Shown: positions 1-6,630 of the stretch, piece by piece
How positions within the stretch are numbered: the stretch's first letter is position 1
Layout of the letters: each line of letters starts with the position of its first letter
Assembly: GCA_913061245.1 (NCBI GenBank)
Contig: CAJXTO010000038.1
Span: 1 to 12,030 of the forward strand
Length of the DNA: 12,030 nucleotides
DNA from: an uncultured Oceanospirillales bacterium
GTDB taxonomy: Bacteria; Pseudomonadota; Gammaproteobacteria; Pseudomonadales; Litorivicinaceae
Reading direction: 5' to 3'
Position numbers and translations under genes: made by a program
Notes under the pieces: model-generated
The model's database searches: none
What the model was told of the DNA's origin: nothing
Seen by the model: only the letters and a program-made list of their open reading frames with translations

Positions 1-86
1 CTCGTGTTGTTGAGGGCGAGAGTCTAATTTCTTTGAAAAAATAAGAAAGTGATTCCGAACAAATACTCCTCTGCATTACCGTAACG

Positions 87-257
87 TCAGACATCGGATG
101 AGTCGTTATCTAACGGCACCTTTTCCTCTGAAATGTTTTGCTGCTGTTGTGAAGGCGAAAGACCGAGGTCTAACAGGATGTTCTGAGCCAACTCTTGCGC
201 CTTTGCAACGATCGACGGATCTTCAGTTTCTAATATTTCTTCTGGAGTTCTTGGCAT
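87..257 (-). CDS. small acidic hypothetical protein, 56 aa
   Basis: I do not recognise this protein. The minus strand reads ATG at 257 to TGA at 87. The product begins MPRTPEEILETEDPSIVAKA and continues with a short predicted amphipathic helix (about residues 14-33, AKAQELAQNILLDLGL). It ends in a low-complexity, acidic tail: a run of four glutamines at 37-40, then a D/S-rich C-terminus. There is no signal peptide, membrane segment or cysteine. A modest Shine-Dalgarno (CAGGTAG) sits about six bases before the ATG. It is transcribed away from the tRNA-Leu gene, and its roughly 250-base AT-rich upstream region is long enough for its own promoter. The frame is open for only 56 codons, so chance is possible. 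The RBS and the plausible helix-plus-acidic-tail composition favour a real small gene, perhaps a regulator or adaptor; that role is a guess. Confidence 0.5.
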   Translation of the reverse strand: MPRTPEEILETEDPSIVAKAQELAQNILLDLGLSPSQQQQNISEEKVPLDNDSSDV

Positions 258-312
258 CAACGACTACCTGATCAAGAAATCTTGGGTTGTGATGACACTA
301 ATTCCTAGTCGT

Positions 313-342
313 AAACAAAAATCTCTATTCTGCGAACAGAGA
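313..342 (-). terminator. terminator-like hairpin in the leader of the small minus-strand gene
   Basis: Read on the minus strand, TCTCTGTTC and GAATAGAGA (342 down to 322) form a 9-bp stem with one G-U wobble and a GCA triloop. TTTTTGTTT follows at once (321-313). On the plus strand the wobble becomes an A-C mismatch and no T run follows, so the minus orientation is favoured. Only three pairs are G-C, so termination would be weak. It lies about 55 bases upstream of the 56-codon gene. It could be a leader attenuator or the end of a short minus-strand transcript. Confidence 0.35.
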
Positions 343-357
343 AAAATCACAAATGCA

Positions 358-381
358 TGATAATTAAAACAAAAATTATCA
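358..381. repeat. perfect 8-bp inverted repeat, 8-bp spacer
   Basis: TGATAATT (358-365) and AATTATCA (374-381) are exact reverse complements around the spacer AAAACAAA. The minus-strand arm contains GATAAT preceded by TGT, which reads as an extended -10 element (383-375) pointing at the small gene. The repeat may therefore be an operator over that gene's promoter. AT-richness makes chance palindromes more likely here. Confidence 0.35.
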
Positions 382-383
382 CA
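375..383 (-). promoter_or_regulatory. possible extended -10 promoter for the small minus-strand gene
   Basis: The minus strand reads TGTGATAAT: an extended -10 TG, one base, then GATAAT (5 of 6 to TATAAT). No good -35 lies at the usual distance. An alternative pair further upstream is TTGACC (417-412), a 17-bp spacer and TATTAC (394-389). Both would transcribe towards 257. Weak evidence, motif only. Confidence 0.25.
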
Positions 384-465
384 TATAGGTAATAATCCGA
401 ACGCTCATCTCGGTCAATGAAATCAATATCGGTCACCGATAGAGCAGGTCCATAGCTGAAAGCAG

Positions 466-494
466 ATGACAACGAAGTCCACTTTGTTTAGTAT
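466..494 (+). promoter_or_regulatory. sigma70-type promoter of tRNA-Leu
   Basis: ATGACA (466-471, 5 of 6 to the -35 consensus), a 17-bp spacer and TAGTAT (489-494, 4 of 6 to the -10). The predicted start near 501 gives a leader of only about six bases before the mature tRNA 5' end at 507. The bases after the -10 (TCGCGTCCC) form a GC-rich discriminator, typical of stable-RNA promoters under stringent control. It is probably also the promoter of the glycosyltransferase run downstream, because I see no other convincing promoter between them. Confidence 0.5.
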
Positions 495-506
495 TCGCGT
501 CCCGTT

Positions 507-593
507 GCCGAAGTGGTGGAACTGGTAGACACGACGGATTCAAAATCCGTTGCCTTTGCGGGCTTGGGGGTTCGAGTCCCCCCTTCGGTACCA
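507..593 (+). tRNA. tRNA-Leu(CAA)
   Basis: A full cloverleaf of 87 bases with genome-encoded CCA (591-593). The acceptor stem is GCCGAAG (507-513) with CTTCGGT (583-589), with a G1-U72 wobble as in E. coli tRNA-Leu(UAA). The discriminator base is A590. The anticodon stem is ACGGA/TCCGT around the loop TTCAAAA (539-545), with anticodon CAA at 541-543, reading UUG. A long class II variable arm (about 551-565) marks it as leucine. The T arm is GGGGG/CCCCC with loop TTCGAGT (571-577). Nineteen bases separate its CCA from the next coding start, so it is probably made as part of a mixed tRNA-mRNA transcript. No integrase or duplicated tRNA 3' end is present in the window. Confidence 0.97.
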
Positions 594-612
594 ATTCTCA
601 ATCAGTCAAAAG

Positions 613-1422
613 ATGATGCCTGTGTCAAAAGTCAGCTGCTACATCATCGCGTTCAACGAAGCCAACAAGATTCGTCCTGCGATCGAAAGCGTCATCGAAT
701 GGGCTGACGAAGTTATCCTTTGCGATTCTCACTCGACTGATGACACCGCCAAAATTGCAGAAGAACTCGGTGCACGTGTTGTGCAGATTGATTTCTCAGG
801 CTTTGGCAAATTGAGGAATGAAGCGATCGCTTCCTGCCAGCATGAATGGATCTTCTCTTTGGATTCCGACGAACGCTGCACTCCTGAAGCGCGAGATGAA
901 ATCCTGTCCATCGTGAGACGTAACGATCCAGCCGGTCCAGTGGCTTATTTCATGCCACGCAAGAACTATCTTCTTGGACGCTGGGTTAAACATTCAGGCT
1001 GGAATCCAGACTATCGCCAGCCACAACTGTTTCGCCAGGGGCGTCTGAGTTATACGCTCGAAGAAGTCCATGAAGGGTTTATTTGCGATGGCCCAATCGG
1101 TCATTTAACACAGCCGATTTGGCAATTCCCTTTTGAGAACTTGGAACAGATGCTTCACAAGGCGCAGCGATATTCGACTCTTGGCGCACAAAAATTGCTA
1201 CGCAAAAACAAACGCGGCGGCATGGGCCCTGCCCTGATGCATGGCCTTTCTATGTTCCTGAAAATCTATGTTTTGAAAAGTGGTTGGCGCGATGGCCGAG
1301 CCGGATTTGCGATTGCGGTCGGCGGATTTATCGGTGCGTTCTATAAATATGCGAAACTAGCGGAACTGCAAAACGACTGGACTGAACCAACCATGCCAAA
1401 AGTGGGCAAGCCTGAGTCATGA
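613..1422 (+). CDS. glycosyltransferase family 2 (LPS-core glucosyltransferase type, WaaE/KdtX-like)
   Basis: A 269-residue GT-A fold glycosyltransferase that probably moves a sugar from a nucleotide-sugar donor onto lipopolysaccharide core at the cytoplasmic face of the inner membrane. Visible motifs are the N-terminal strand IIAFNEA (11-17), CDSHSTDDT (37-45, in place of the commoner DSGSTDGT), the metal-binding DSD at 84-86 (LDSDE), and EVHEGF at 141-146, where the family has its catalytic acid. The GRWVKHSGW and YRQPQLFR stretches (about 113-132) resemble WaaE/KdtX beta-1,4-glucosyltransferases. The C-terminal third is basic and may hold an amphipathic membrane-associating stretch. The open frame reaches back to an ATG at 550, but that lies inside the tRNA. 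ATG 613 or 616 or GTG 622 are realistic starts, none with a strong RBS. The stop overlaps the next start (ATGA). The family is clear; acceptor and sugar are not readable. Confidence 0.88.
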   Translation: MMPVSKVSCYIIAFNEANKIRPAIESVIEWADEVILCDSHSTDDTAKIAEELGARVVQIDFSGFGKLRNEAIASCQHEWIFSLDSDERCTPEARDEILSIVRRNDPAGPVAYFMPRKNYLLGRWVKHSGWNPDYRQPQLFRQGRLSYTLEEVHEGFICDGPIGHLTQPIWQFPFENLEQMLHKAQRYSTLGAQKLLRKNKRGGMGPALMHGLSMFLKIYVLKSGWRDGRAGFAIAVGGFIGAFYKYAKLAELQNDWTEPTMPKVGKPES

Positions 1423-2204
1423 TCAAACACGCGGCACTTGTCACAGTCGTCGCAACCGCCGGGTTATTGTATACAGCGTTAACCCGAGAAACTGATTTAG
1501 CTGAATTCGACAGAAAAGAACTTGAAGCTCTGATCGAATCCCACCGTCCAGCACTTGAAATCAATCCAAATATCACCGACCGCCGACAGCAATTTGCCCG
1601 GCTCATGATGGATTATGCCGAGCACGAAAATGAAAGGCTGTGGGCGGCACGTGCGTTTATTCCGGGGATTATTGAACGACAAACAAAGCAAACGAAACGC
1701 GATCCAGCGCTTGCTTTATTGATTACCCATTTTGAAATCGACCCGAATACATCACTCGATCATATTGAGGAAGAATTGTATCTCAGGGTCGATGGATTAC
1801 CGCCCGCTTTGGTTGCAACACAGGCCGCAATTGAATCTGCTTGGGGGGAATCGCGATTTGCTGTCGAGGGTAACAACTTCTTTGGCCATCAATGCTACTC
1901 CAAGGGCTGCGGTATCAAACCGAAGAACAGCAGTAATCCATCCCTCGAGGTTCGTCGCTTTGACACCATCGGTGATTCAGTCGCTGCGTATTATCAAAAC
2001 ATCAATACCCACAAAGCGTACAAAAAGTTGAGACAAGCTCGTTTTGATCTGCGTATCAAAGATGAGCCTTTAACCACTAAAGCACTCATTCCGACGCTTG
2101 GTCGGTACTCCGAACTTGGGAATCAATACTTAAAGATTCTTCGCTCCGTTTTTCGTTCGGAATACATTCAGCTCGCTCAAGAAGTGGATGCCAATGGAAG
2201 TTAA
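1419..2204 (+). CDS. Bax-family glucosaminidase (GH73-type), membrane anchored
   Basis: A 261-residue predicted peptidoglycan hydrolase acting in the periplasm on N-acetylglucosaminyl bonds. Residues about 4-20 (HAALVTVVATAGLLYTA) form an N-terminal signal anchor without a clear cleavage site. An alpha-helical, charged middle follows. The catalytic region holds AAIESAWGESRF (136-147), with the likely catalytic glutamate E139, then GNNFFGHQCYSKGCG (151-165). This closely follows E. coli Bax, including the paired cysteines (here C159 and C164). DSVAAYYQNINTHKAY (about 186-201) is also typical of the family. The start ATG overlaps the upstream stop by four bases, and its 3' end overlaps the RDD gene by 17 bases, implying translational coupling. 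The name Bax is historical and has nothing to do with the eukaryotic apoptosis protein. The physiological role in wall turnover is inferred from the family. Confidence 0.85.
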   Translation: MIKHAALVTVVATAGLLYTALTRETDLAEFDRKELEALIESHRPALEINPNITDRRQQFARLMMDYAEHENERLWAARAFIPGIIERQTKQTKRDPALALLITHFEIDPNTSLDHIEEELYLRVDGLPPALVATQAAIESAWGESRFAVEGNNFFGHQCYSKGCGIKPKNSSNPSLEVRRFDTIGDSVAAYYQNINTHKAYKKLRQARFDLRIKDEPLTTKALIPTLGRYSELGNQYLKILRSVFRSEYIQLAQEVDANGS

Positions 2205-2619
2205 GAGCGCCCCTATTTGGAAACGTCTCCTTGCTCTTATTTATGATGCGCTTGTCGTTACCGCGCTGATTCTGCTTTCAGGGCTCGTGTCATCAGTCAT
2301 CGCGCAAGGTGAAGCGCCTGCATTTTTGACTCAAATGATCATCGCACTATCTGTTGGCGGCTACTTCTGGTGGTCATGGGCCAATGGCGGAAAAACAGCT
2401 GGTATGCGCGCATGGCGGCTACGATTAGTCGGCATGAACGGTGAAGCAATCACCAAAGATGTCGCCTTCCGGCGACTTCTGATGTGTGTGGCGACATTGG
2501 CACCAAGCGGCATCACCTTGTTCACTGGATGGCTCTCACCGATTGGCCAGACTTGGTACGACATCCTGTCAAAGACACGCGTTGTTGCCGAACCGAAGCC
2601 TTCAAAGTCAACGCAATAA
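2188..2619 (+). CDS. RDD-family membrane protein
   Basis: A 143-residue inner-membrane protein of unknown precise function. It carries the RDD signature: R13 and D20 in KRLLALIYD, the N-terminal side of the first membrane segment (about 14-40). A second segment lies at about 46-66, then the conserved GGKTAGMRAWRLRLV (67-81) with the family's GKTxGM element, and a third hydrophobic stretch at about 96-118. RDD proteins have been linked to ion transport and membrane homeostasis in some bacteria, but this one cannot be assigned. ATG 2188 overlaps the upstream gene by 17 bases; ATG 2194, two codons later, is equally possible. It converges on lptG with a 12-bp overlap of 3' ends. Adjacency of an RDD gene to lptG is also known from Pseudomonas-type genomes, so the position looks ancestral. 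Confidence 0.85.
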   Translation: MPMEVKSAPIWKRLLALIYDALVVTALILLSGLVSSVIAQGEAPAFLTQMIIALSVGGYFWWSWANGGKTAGMRAWRLRLVGMNGEAITKDVAFRRLLMCVATLAPSGITLFTGWLSPIGQTWYDILSKTRVVAEPKPSKSTQ

Positions 2620-3645
2620 GCGTGGCGTGAGTAAGAGTGGAATCAAAAGCGGCAGGATAATCGCCAGTGATGGGTGCCCACCTGCGAGGAACACGGCAGG
2701 CGATGCCATATCCATCGCATACTTAAATACCAAGCCGATCAAGACTGCCAAAAACACACGTGTCGACATCCCAAGTGCGCGCATCGAGCCAAACGCTGTT
2801 GCCGACGCTAAGAGTGCTAGCGCGACGAGCGTGATGGGTAATAAAAGTCGTTGCCAAAAGAGCTGGCTGTGCGCGCGAGCGTTTAGGCCCTCATCTGTGA
2901 GGTAGGTGGAAGCATCCCACAGCTCACTCAGAGACAAAGCATCTGGATTCTGCACTAACCACCTGACTTGGCGTTCGGTTAATTTAGTGTCTTGGCGGAC
3001 GCCGACTGTTTGATCCACGATCTGATCACCGTCAAAGGTCAAGACTCGGGCTTCAGACAACGCAACTTCATTGCCATCAAAGGACACATCTCGAGATTGA
3101 GTGAGACGAGCGATTTCGTCTCGGCCGTCGGCCATTTCAATTTGTTTCCACAATCTAACTTTGCCATCAGGTGCTCCTTCGACAAAAAGATAGCGCCCTG
3201 ATTCCCGAGTCCAGACGGAGTCCTTCACACCACCAGAGACGTTGGCATCTTTTAGGGCTTGGCTGAATCGCTCGGCTTCCGGCATCCCATACTCAGCAAT
3301 CACAATCGAGCCGACTAAGATAGGGGATAGCACCAAAACGATTTTGAAAAAGATTTGCCGGATGCTCAGTCCTGCAGCACGTAGGATGGTGAGTTCACTC
3401 GATTGCGCGAGCCCACCGAGGCCCGCTGCAACAGCGATCAAAACCATCAATGGCAAATCCAAATACAGCCGCCGCGGCATTCCGAAAATTGAAACCAGAC
3501 CGATCTCATCGGCGGTGTAGTTGGTATGGGGAAGCTTGGCTTCATCCAGCACTCGAAACACCAACTCAAGCCCGAAAAACACCAAGAAAACGATCAAGAA
3601 AGAAACCCAAATCGCGCGTGCCAATAGCCAAGTGGAACGACTCAT
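2608..3645 (-). CDS. lptG: LPS export ABC transporter permease LptG
   Basis: A 345-residue inner-membrane permease (YjgP/YjgQ family; E. coli LptG is 360). With LptF and the LptB ATPase dimer it pulls LPS from the inner membrane and passes it through LptC to the periplasmic bridge. Membrane segments fall at about 13-32, 60-80 and 96-117, followed by a beta-rich periplasmic domain of about 150 residues, then three more segments to the C-terminus. The coupling-helix motif SSELTILRAAG (82-92), which contacts LptB, is intact. The frame stays open upstream to 3918, but ATG 3645 is the right start: it overlaps the lptF stop (ATGA), follows a purine-rich GGAGAGGGTGG, and begins with the short cytoplasmic N-terminus typical of LptG. 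The 3' end overlaps the RDD gene on the other strand by 12 bp. Essential in most gram-negative bacteria. Confidence 0.94.
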   Translation of the reverse strand: MSRSTWLLARAIWVSFLIVFLVFFGLELVFRVLDEAKLPHTNYTADEIGLVSIFGMPRRLYLDLPLMVLIAVAAGLGGLAQSSELTILRAAGLSIRQIFFKIVLVLSPILVGSIVIAEYGMPEAERFSQALKDANVSGGVKDSVWTRESGRYLFVEGAPDGKVRLWKQIEMADGRDEIARLTQSRDVSFDGNEVALSEARVLTFDGDQIVDQTVGVRQDTKLTERQVRWLVQNPDALSLSELWDASTYLTDEGLNARAHSQLFWQRLLLPITLVALALLASATAFGSMRALGMSTRVFLAVLIGLVFKYAMDMASPAVFLAGGHPSLAIILPLLIPLLLTPRLLR

Positions 3646-4712
3646 AACCACCCTCTCCCACGCGCAAATGATCCGATTCCAATCAACAGACTGACTGCAC
3701 CAATTAATACCAAGTGCACCCAAAACAGACCAGGCCATGGTAACCACTGACCCAAAGTAATCGCCTTCTGTGCAAATGACAGCGCTGTGATGTAGCCAAA
3801 CTGAATCAAGATGATCGGAATAACCCAAATAAATCGGCTTTGCCTTGGCGATCCACGACCCATCAAGAATGCCCATGGCAACATCAAAAGACACACGATA
3901 GGTAACGACACCCGCCATGAGGCAATGGCAAGCTCAGGTGCTTTACCCGATGCAATCAGGGCTTCAGTGGACTTGGTGTCCAGAGAATCTGGTCGGTTCT
4001 CAGTTTCCGGATTTAAGCGGATCAGATAGCGATCAAATTTTGAGATTTCCCAATCAAGCTGAGTCTCAGTCCCGATGTGACGATAGCCGTCGAAGAGCAC
4101 TAAATACTTCTCGCCATCGTTCAGTTCCTGACGCGCTGTCTTTCCAGTCAAAAAGACTTCGGTATTTTTCTGTTTAGACGGCTCAACGATAAAGACATCA
4201 ATCAATGACTCACGATCATCAGAGATCGCTTCTGCATAGATGAGGCGGCCTGACTTATCTGTTTGAAAGCGACCAGGGACGACCGTATCAAAAACCGTTA
4301 GGTTCTCTTTAGCGACCACTTGACGGTCGAGCTCTCGAGCCACTTCTGGCGACAGTACCATCGACAACCAGCCAACAAGGAGTGCCACGAGCATTGCGGG
4401 CACCAACACAATTCCGAAGAGACGACGATTGGAATAGCCAGCCGCTCTCAGAATTGTCAGCTCTGATTCCTGGTTCATGCGCCCCATCACTAAGAGCACT
4501 GAGAGTGTGAGTGCAAGTGGCAGGATGAGTTCTAATGACGATGGGATTCGCCAAAGAATCATTGTGAGCATCAGTTCGACAGACAACTCTCCGTTGGCTG
4601 CTTTTTCCAAGAACTGGATAAATCGACCACTCAACACTACTAATAGAAGAATGAGGGAAACACCCGCGGTGGTTTCCAGAATCTCGCGACTGAAGTACCT
4701 CAGAATGATCAA
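3642..4712 (-). CDS. lptF: LPS export ABC transporter permease LptF
   Basis: A 356-residue permease partner of LptG (E. coli LptF is 366). Counting from the TTG at 4712, segments lie at about 18-35, 47-79 (a long stretch) and 88-110. The periplasmic jellyroll domain covers about 111-253, and three last segments fall at about 254-276, 284-305 and 314-339. The coupling motif ESELTILRAAG spans 82-92. The open frame extends to a GTG at 4754, which has no RBS and lies only two bases from the pepA start. I prefer TTG 4712 because it yields MIILRYFSREIL, aligning end to end with E. coli MIIIRYLVRETL, and has AGGG a few bases upstream. The rare TTG start may limit translation. A TTTAAT element on this strand (4746-4741) could be the -10, which would make the GTG untranscribed. 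Co-transcribed with lptG. Confidence 0.93.
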   Translation of the reverse strand: MIILRYFSREILETTAGVSLILLLVVLSGRFIQFLEKAANGELSVELMLTMILWRIPSSLELILPLALTLSVLLVMGRMNQESELTILRAAGYSNRRLFGIVLVPAMLVALLVGWLSMVLSPEVARELDRQVVAKENLTVFDTVVPGRFQTDKSGRLIYAEAISDDRESLIDVFIVEPSKQKNTEVFLTGKTARQELNDGEKYLVLFDGYRHIGTETQLDWEISKFDRYLIRLNPETENRPDSLDTKSTEALIASGKAPELAIASWRVSLPIVCLLMLPWAFLMGRGSPRQSRFIWVIPIILIQFGYITALSFAQKAITLGQWLPWPGLFWVHLVLIGAVSLLIGIGSFARGRGWL

Positions 4713-4740
4713 ATGCCCTACACTTCCATGCTTAACGAAA

Positions 4741-4746
4741 ATTAAA
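4741..4746 (-). promoter_or_regulatory. possible -10 element for lptF-lptG
   Basis: The minus strand reads TTTAAT, 5 of 6 to TATAAT, giving a start near 4735 and a leader of about 22 bases before the TTG start of lptF. No convincing -35 lies at 16-18 bp. It overlaps the pepA Shine-Dalgarno on the other strand. Motif-only evidence. Confidence 0.25.
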
Positions 4747-4750
4747 GGAG
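4745..4750 (+). promoter_or_regulatory. strong Shine-Dalgarno of pepA
   Basis: AAGGAG, six bases before ATG 4757, is the best ribosome binding site in the window and fixes the pepA start. It sits in the 44-base gap between the divergent lptF and pepA starts. I find no convincing pepA -35/-10 pair there, so its promoter may lie within the first codons of lptF. Confidence 0.75.
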
Positions 4751-4756
4751 TCACCC

Positions 4757-6211
4757 ATGGAGATCAGCATCATTTCAACTTCTCTCACCGAACTTCAAAC
4801 GGAATGTTTGGTCGTTGGCGTCTCCGAAGACGACAGTGTAGTTGGAAGCAGCGCGGAACTCGACACACTGATCTCAGATTTAATTGATTCTGGTGACTTT
4901 AAGCCCAAAGCGGGATCACAAATTACACTCAGAAACCCAGAAGGTCTTGGTGCAAAGCGTCTGGTCCTTGTTGGAGTTGGCAAAGCAGATTCATTCGATG
5001 CACTCGCGCAAAACGATGCCTTTGTCGGTCTCGGTAAAACGCTCAAGGGATTACCGATCTCAGAGGCTACAATTGATGTGGCATCACTGAGCCGTGGCGA
5101 TCAAGGGACGCAAGAGCGCTTAGGTTATGGTCTTGTTTGGGCCGCCTATGAATACACCACAACCAAACCAAAGCCAGCAGATTCTGATTCAAAGGTGTTG
5201 GAGAGGCTCCAGCTTGTCGGAGAGGACTCGGATAAGGAGCATGTCACCACCGGCATGACCATCGGACACGGTGCGAATCTGACACGTGAACTCGGCAATC
5301 TTCCAGGGAATACCTGTACACCACGTTATCTTGCTGATCAGGCGGTCCACCTGGCTGATCGTTATAGCAAATTGTCGTGTGAGGTCTTTGATGAAGACAC
5401 ACTCGAAGAGATCGGTATGCATTGCTTACTCTCGGTTTCACGCGGCAGTGAAGAACCTGCACGCTTCATCATCTTAAATTACCAAGGTGCGAAAGACCCG
5501 AACGCCAAGCCGAAGGTCTTGGTTGGTAAAGGCGTGACTTTCGATACCGGCGGCATCAGCTTGAAGCCTGGCGCGGGTATGGATGAAATGAAATTCGACA
5601 TGTGTGGTGCAGCAACTGTCATGGGTTGCATGCAGAGCATTTGTGAAATGGATCTTGAAGCCAATGTGATTGGGGTGATTGCGGCTGTTGAAAATATGCC
5701 ATCAGGCCGTGCAACCAAGCCCGGCGATGTCGTCAAAACACTGGCTGGTAAAACAGTTGAGATCTTAAATACCGACGCCGAAGGCCGTCTTGTTCTCTGT
5801 GATGCGCTCACCTACGTCGAACGATTTAATCCTGAAGCTGTGGTGGATATCGCAACCCTCACAGGCGCGTGTTTGGTTGCGCTTGGGAAACATAACACAG
5901 GACTTTTGAGTACCGACGATGCCTTGGCTGATGAACTCTTTGCGATCGGTAAAGCCTCGGGCGATCCATGCTGGAGACTCCCGATTGAAGCGCCTTATCA
6001 GAAATTATTGGATTCAAATTTCGCAGATATCGCCAACATCGGTGGACGTGATGCGGGAACCATTACAGCGGCCTGTTTCTTGTCACGGTTTACTGAAAAC
6101 TATCGGTGGGCACATTTGGATATCGCAGGCACTGCATGGTTTAGTGGCGGTAAAGCAAAAGGCGCCTCAGGACGTCCGGTTCCATTATTGGTGAACTGGC
6201 TCAGAGCGTGA
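4757..6211 (+). CDS. pepA: cytosol aminopeptidase PepA (leucyl aminopeptidase, M17)
   Basis: A 484-residue di-zinc/manganese aminopeptidase (E. coli 503) that removes N-terminal residues from peptides as a cytoplasmic hexamer. The N-terminal macro-like domain covers about 1-165 and the catalytic domain 170-484. All metal ligands and catalytic residues are present at a constant offset of 12 from E. coli: K258, D263, D281, D340 and E342 for metals, K270 and R344 for catalysis, within VGKGVTFDTGG, SLKPG, KFDMCGAA and NTDAEGR. In E. coli PepA also binds DNA as a XerCD accessory factor and as a carAB regulator; whether that holds here cannot be read. First gene of a pepA-holC-valS run, with a strong SD. 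Its TGA overlaps the holC GTG by four bases. Confidence 0.97.
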   Translation: MEISIISTSLTELQTECLVVGVSEDDSVVGSSAELDTLISDLIDSGDFKPKAGSQITLRNPEGLGAKRLVLVGVGKADSFDALAQNDAFVGLGKTLKGLPISEATIDVASLSRGDQGTQERLGYGLVWAAYEYTTTKPKPADSDSKVLERLQLVGEDSDKEHVTTGMTIGHGANLTRELGNLPGNTCTPRYLADQAVHLADRYSKLSCEVFDEDTLEEIGMHCLLSVSRGSEEPARFIILNYQGAKDPNAKPKVLVGKGVTFDTGGISLKPGAGMDEMKFDMCGAATVMGCMQSICEMDLEANVIGVIAAVENMPSGRATKPGDVVKTLAGKTVEILNTDAEGRLVLCDALTYVERFNPEAVVDIATLTGACLVALGKHNTGLLSTDDALADELFAIGKASGDPCWRLPIEAPYQKLLDSNFADIANIGGRDAGTITAACFLSRFTENYRWAHLDIAGTAWFSGGKAKGASGRPVPLLVNWLRA

Positions 6212-6630
6212 CCAAAGTTTCCTATTACATCTTAGGTGAGGATTCACTTGAGGCGAGGGCACGCTTTGCGGTGAAGTTTGTGCGACAATCGTTCCGAAAG
6301 GGTTTGGATGTGCACTGCCATGTCACTTCTGAATCTGAGGCACACACGCTGGATCAGCTCCTGTGGGACGATGATGAAAGCTTCATCCCGCATGAAATTG
6401 ATTCAGGTGATTCATCAAAAGCACCGGTTGGTATCGGCTGGCAAGACCCGCCCGAGCGTCATGGTGTATTGGTGAATTTAGGTGGTCCATTGCCCTCGTG
6501 GTTCTCACGCTTTGACCACTTGGTGGAAATTGTGGTTCAAGAACCACAGGTGCTTGAGACCACTCGCGCCAACTGGAAACAATTGAAATTTGACGGCTAT
6601 CCCATTACACAACACGACCTGCGTTCATGA
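6208..6630 (+). CDS. holC: DNA polymerase III chi subunit HolC
   Basis: A 140-residue clamp-loader accessory subunit (E. coli 147). With HolD (psi) it links the clamp loader to single-strand binding protein at the replication fork. The family core is visible: an N-terminal VSYYIL strand, a helix rich in basic residues (about 17-31), then LDQLLW (48-53) and SFIPH (58-62), which line up with LDEALW and SFVPH of E. coli chi, and a later VLVNLGGPLPSWFSRFDHLVEIV block (about 86-108). The start is GTG within GTGA, the TGA being the pepA stop. The stop overlaps the valS start in the same way (ATGA), so the three genes are translationally coupled. The holC-valS pairing is conserved in gammaproteobacteria, and the divergence of chi outside the core is usual. 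Confidence 0.93.
   Translation: MTKVSYYILGEDSLEARARFAVKFVRQSFRKGLDVHCHVTSESEAHTLDQLLWDDDESFIPHEIDSGDSSKAPVGIGWQDPPERHGVLVNLGGPLPSWFSRFDHLVEIVVQEPQVLETTRANWKQLKFDGYPITQHDLRS

Noticed and set aside
3..44. A plus-strand frame open from the window edge (RVVEGESLISLKK then stop) that could be the C-terminus of an upstream gene
   Set aside because: Thirteen codons are too few to identify anything, and no terminator follows. It may be real but cannot be supported from this window.
507..593. tRNA-Leu as an integration site for a genomic island
   Set aside because: No integrase, no direct repeat of the tRNA 3' end and no change in composition nearby; the flanking genes are coupled housekeeping genes.
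550..612. N-terminal extension of the glycosyltransferase
   Set aside because: The ATG at 550 lies in the tRNA anticodon arm. The family N-terminus begins after the ATG at 613.
513..707. Open frame starting in the tRNA (MVELVDTTDSKSV...)
   Set aside because: It is the usual translation of a tRNA-Leu sequence read as protein, and it runs into the glycosyltransferase in another frame.
3646..3918. A 91-residue N-terminal extension of LptG
   Set aside because: It is antisense-free read-through of lptF coding in another frame. ATG 3645 overlaps the lptF stop, has an RBS and gives the family's normal N-terminus.
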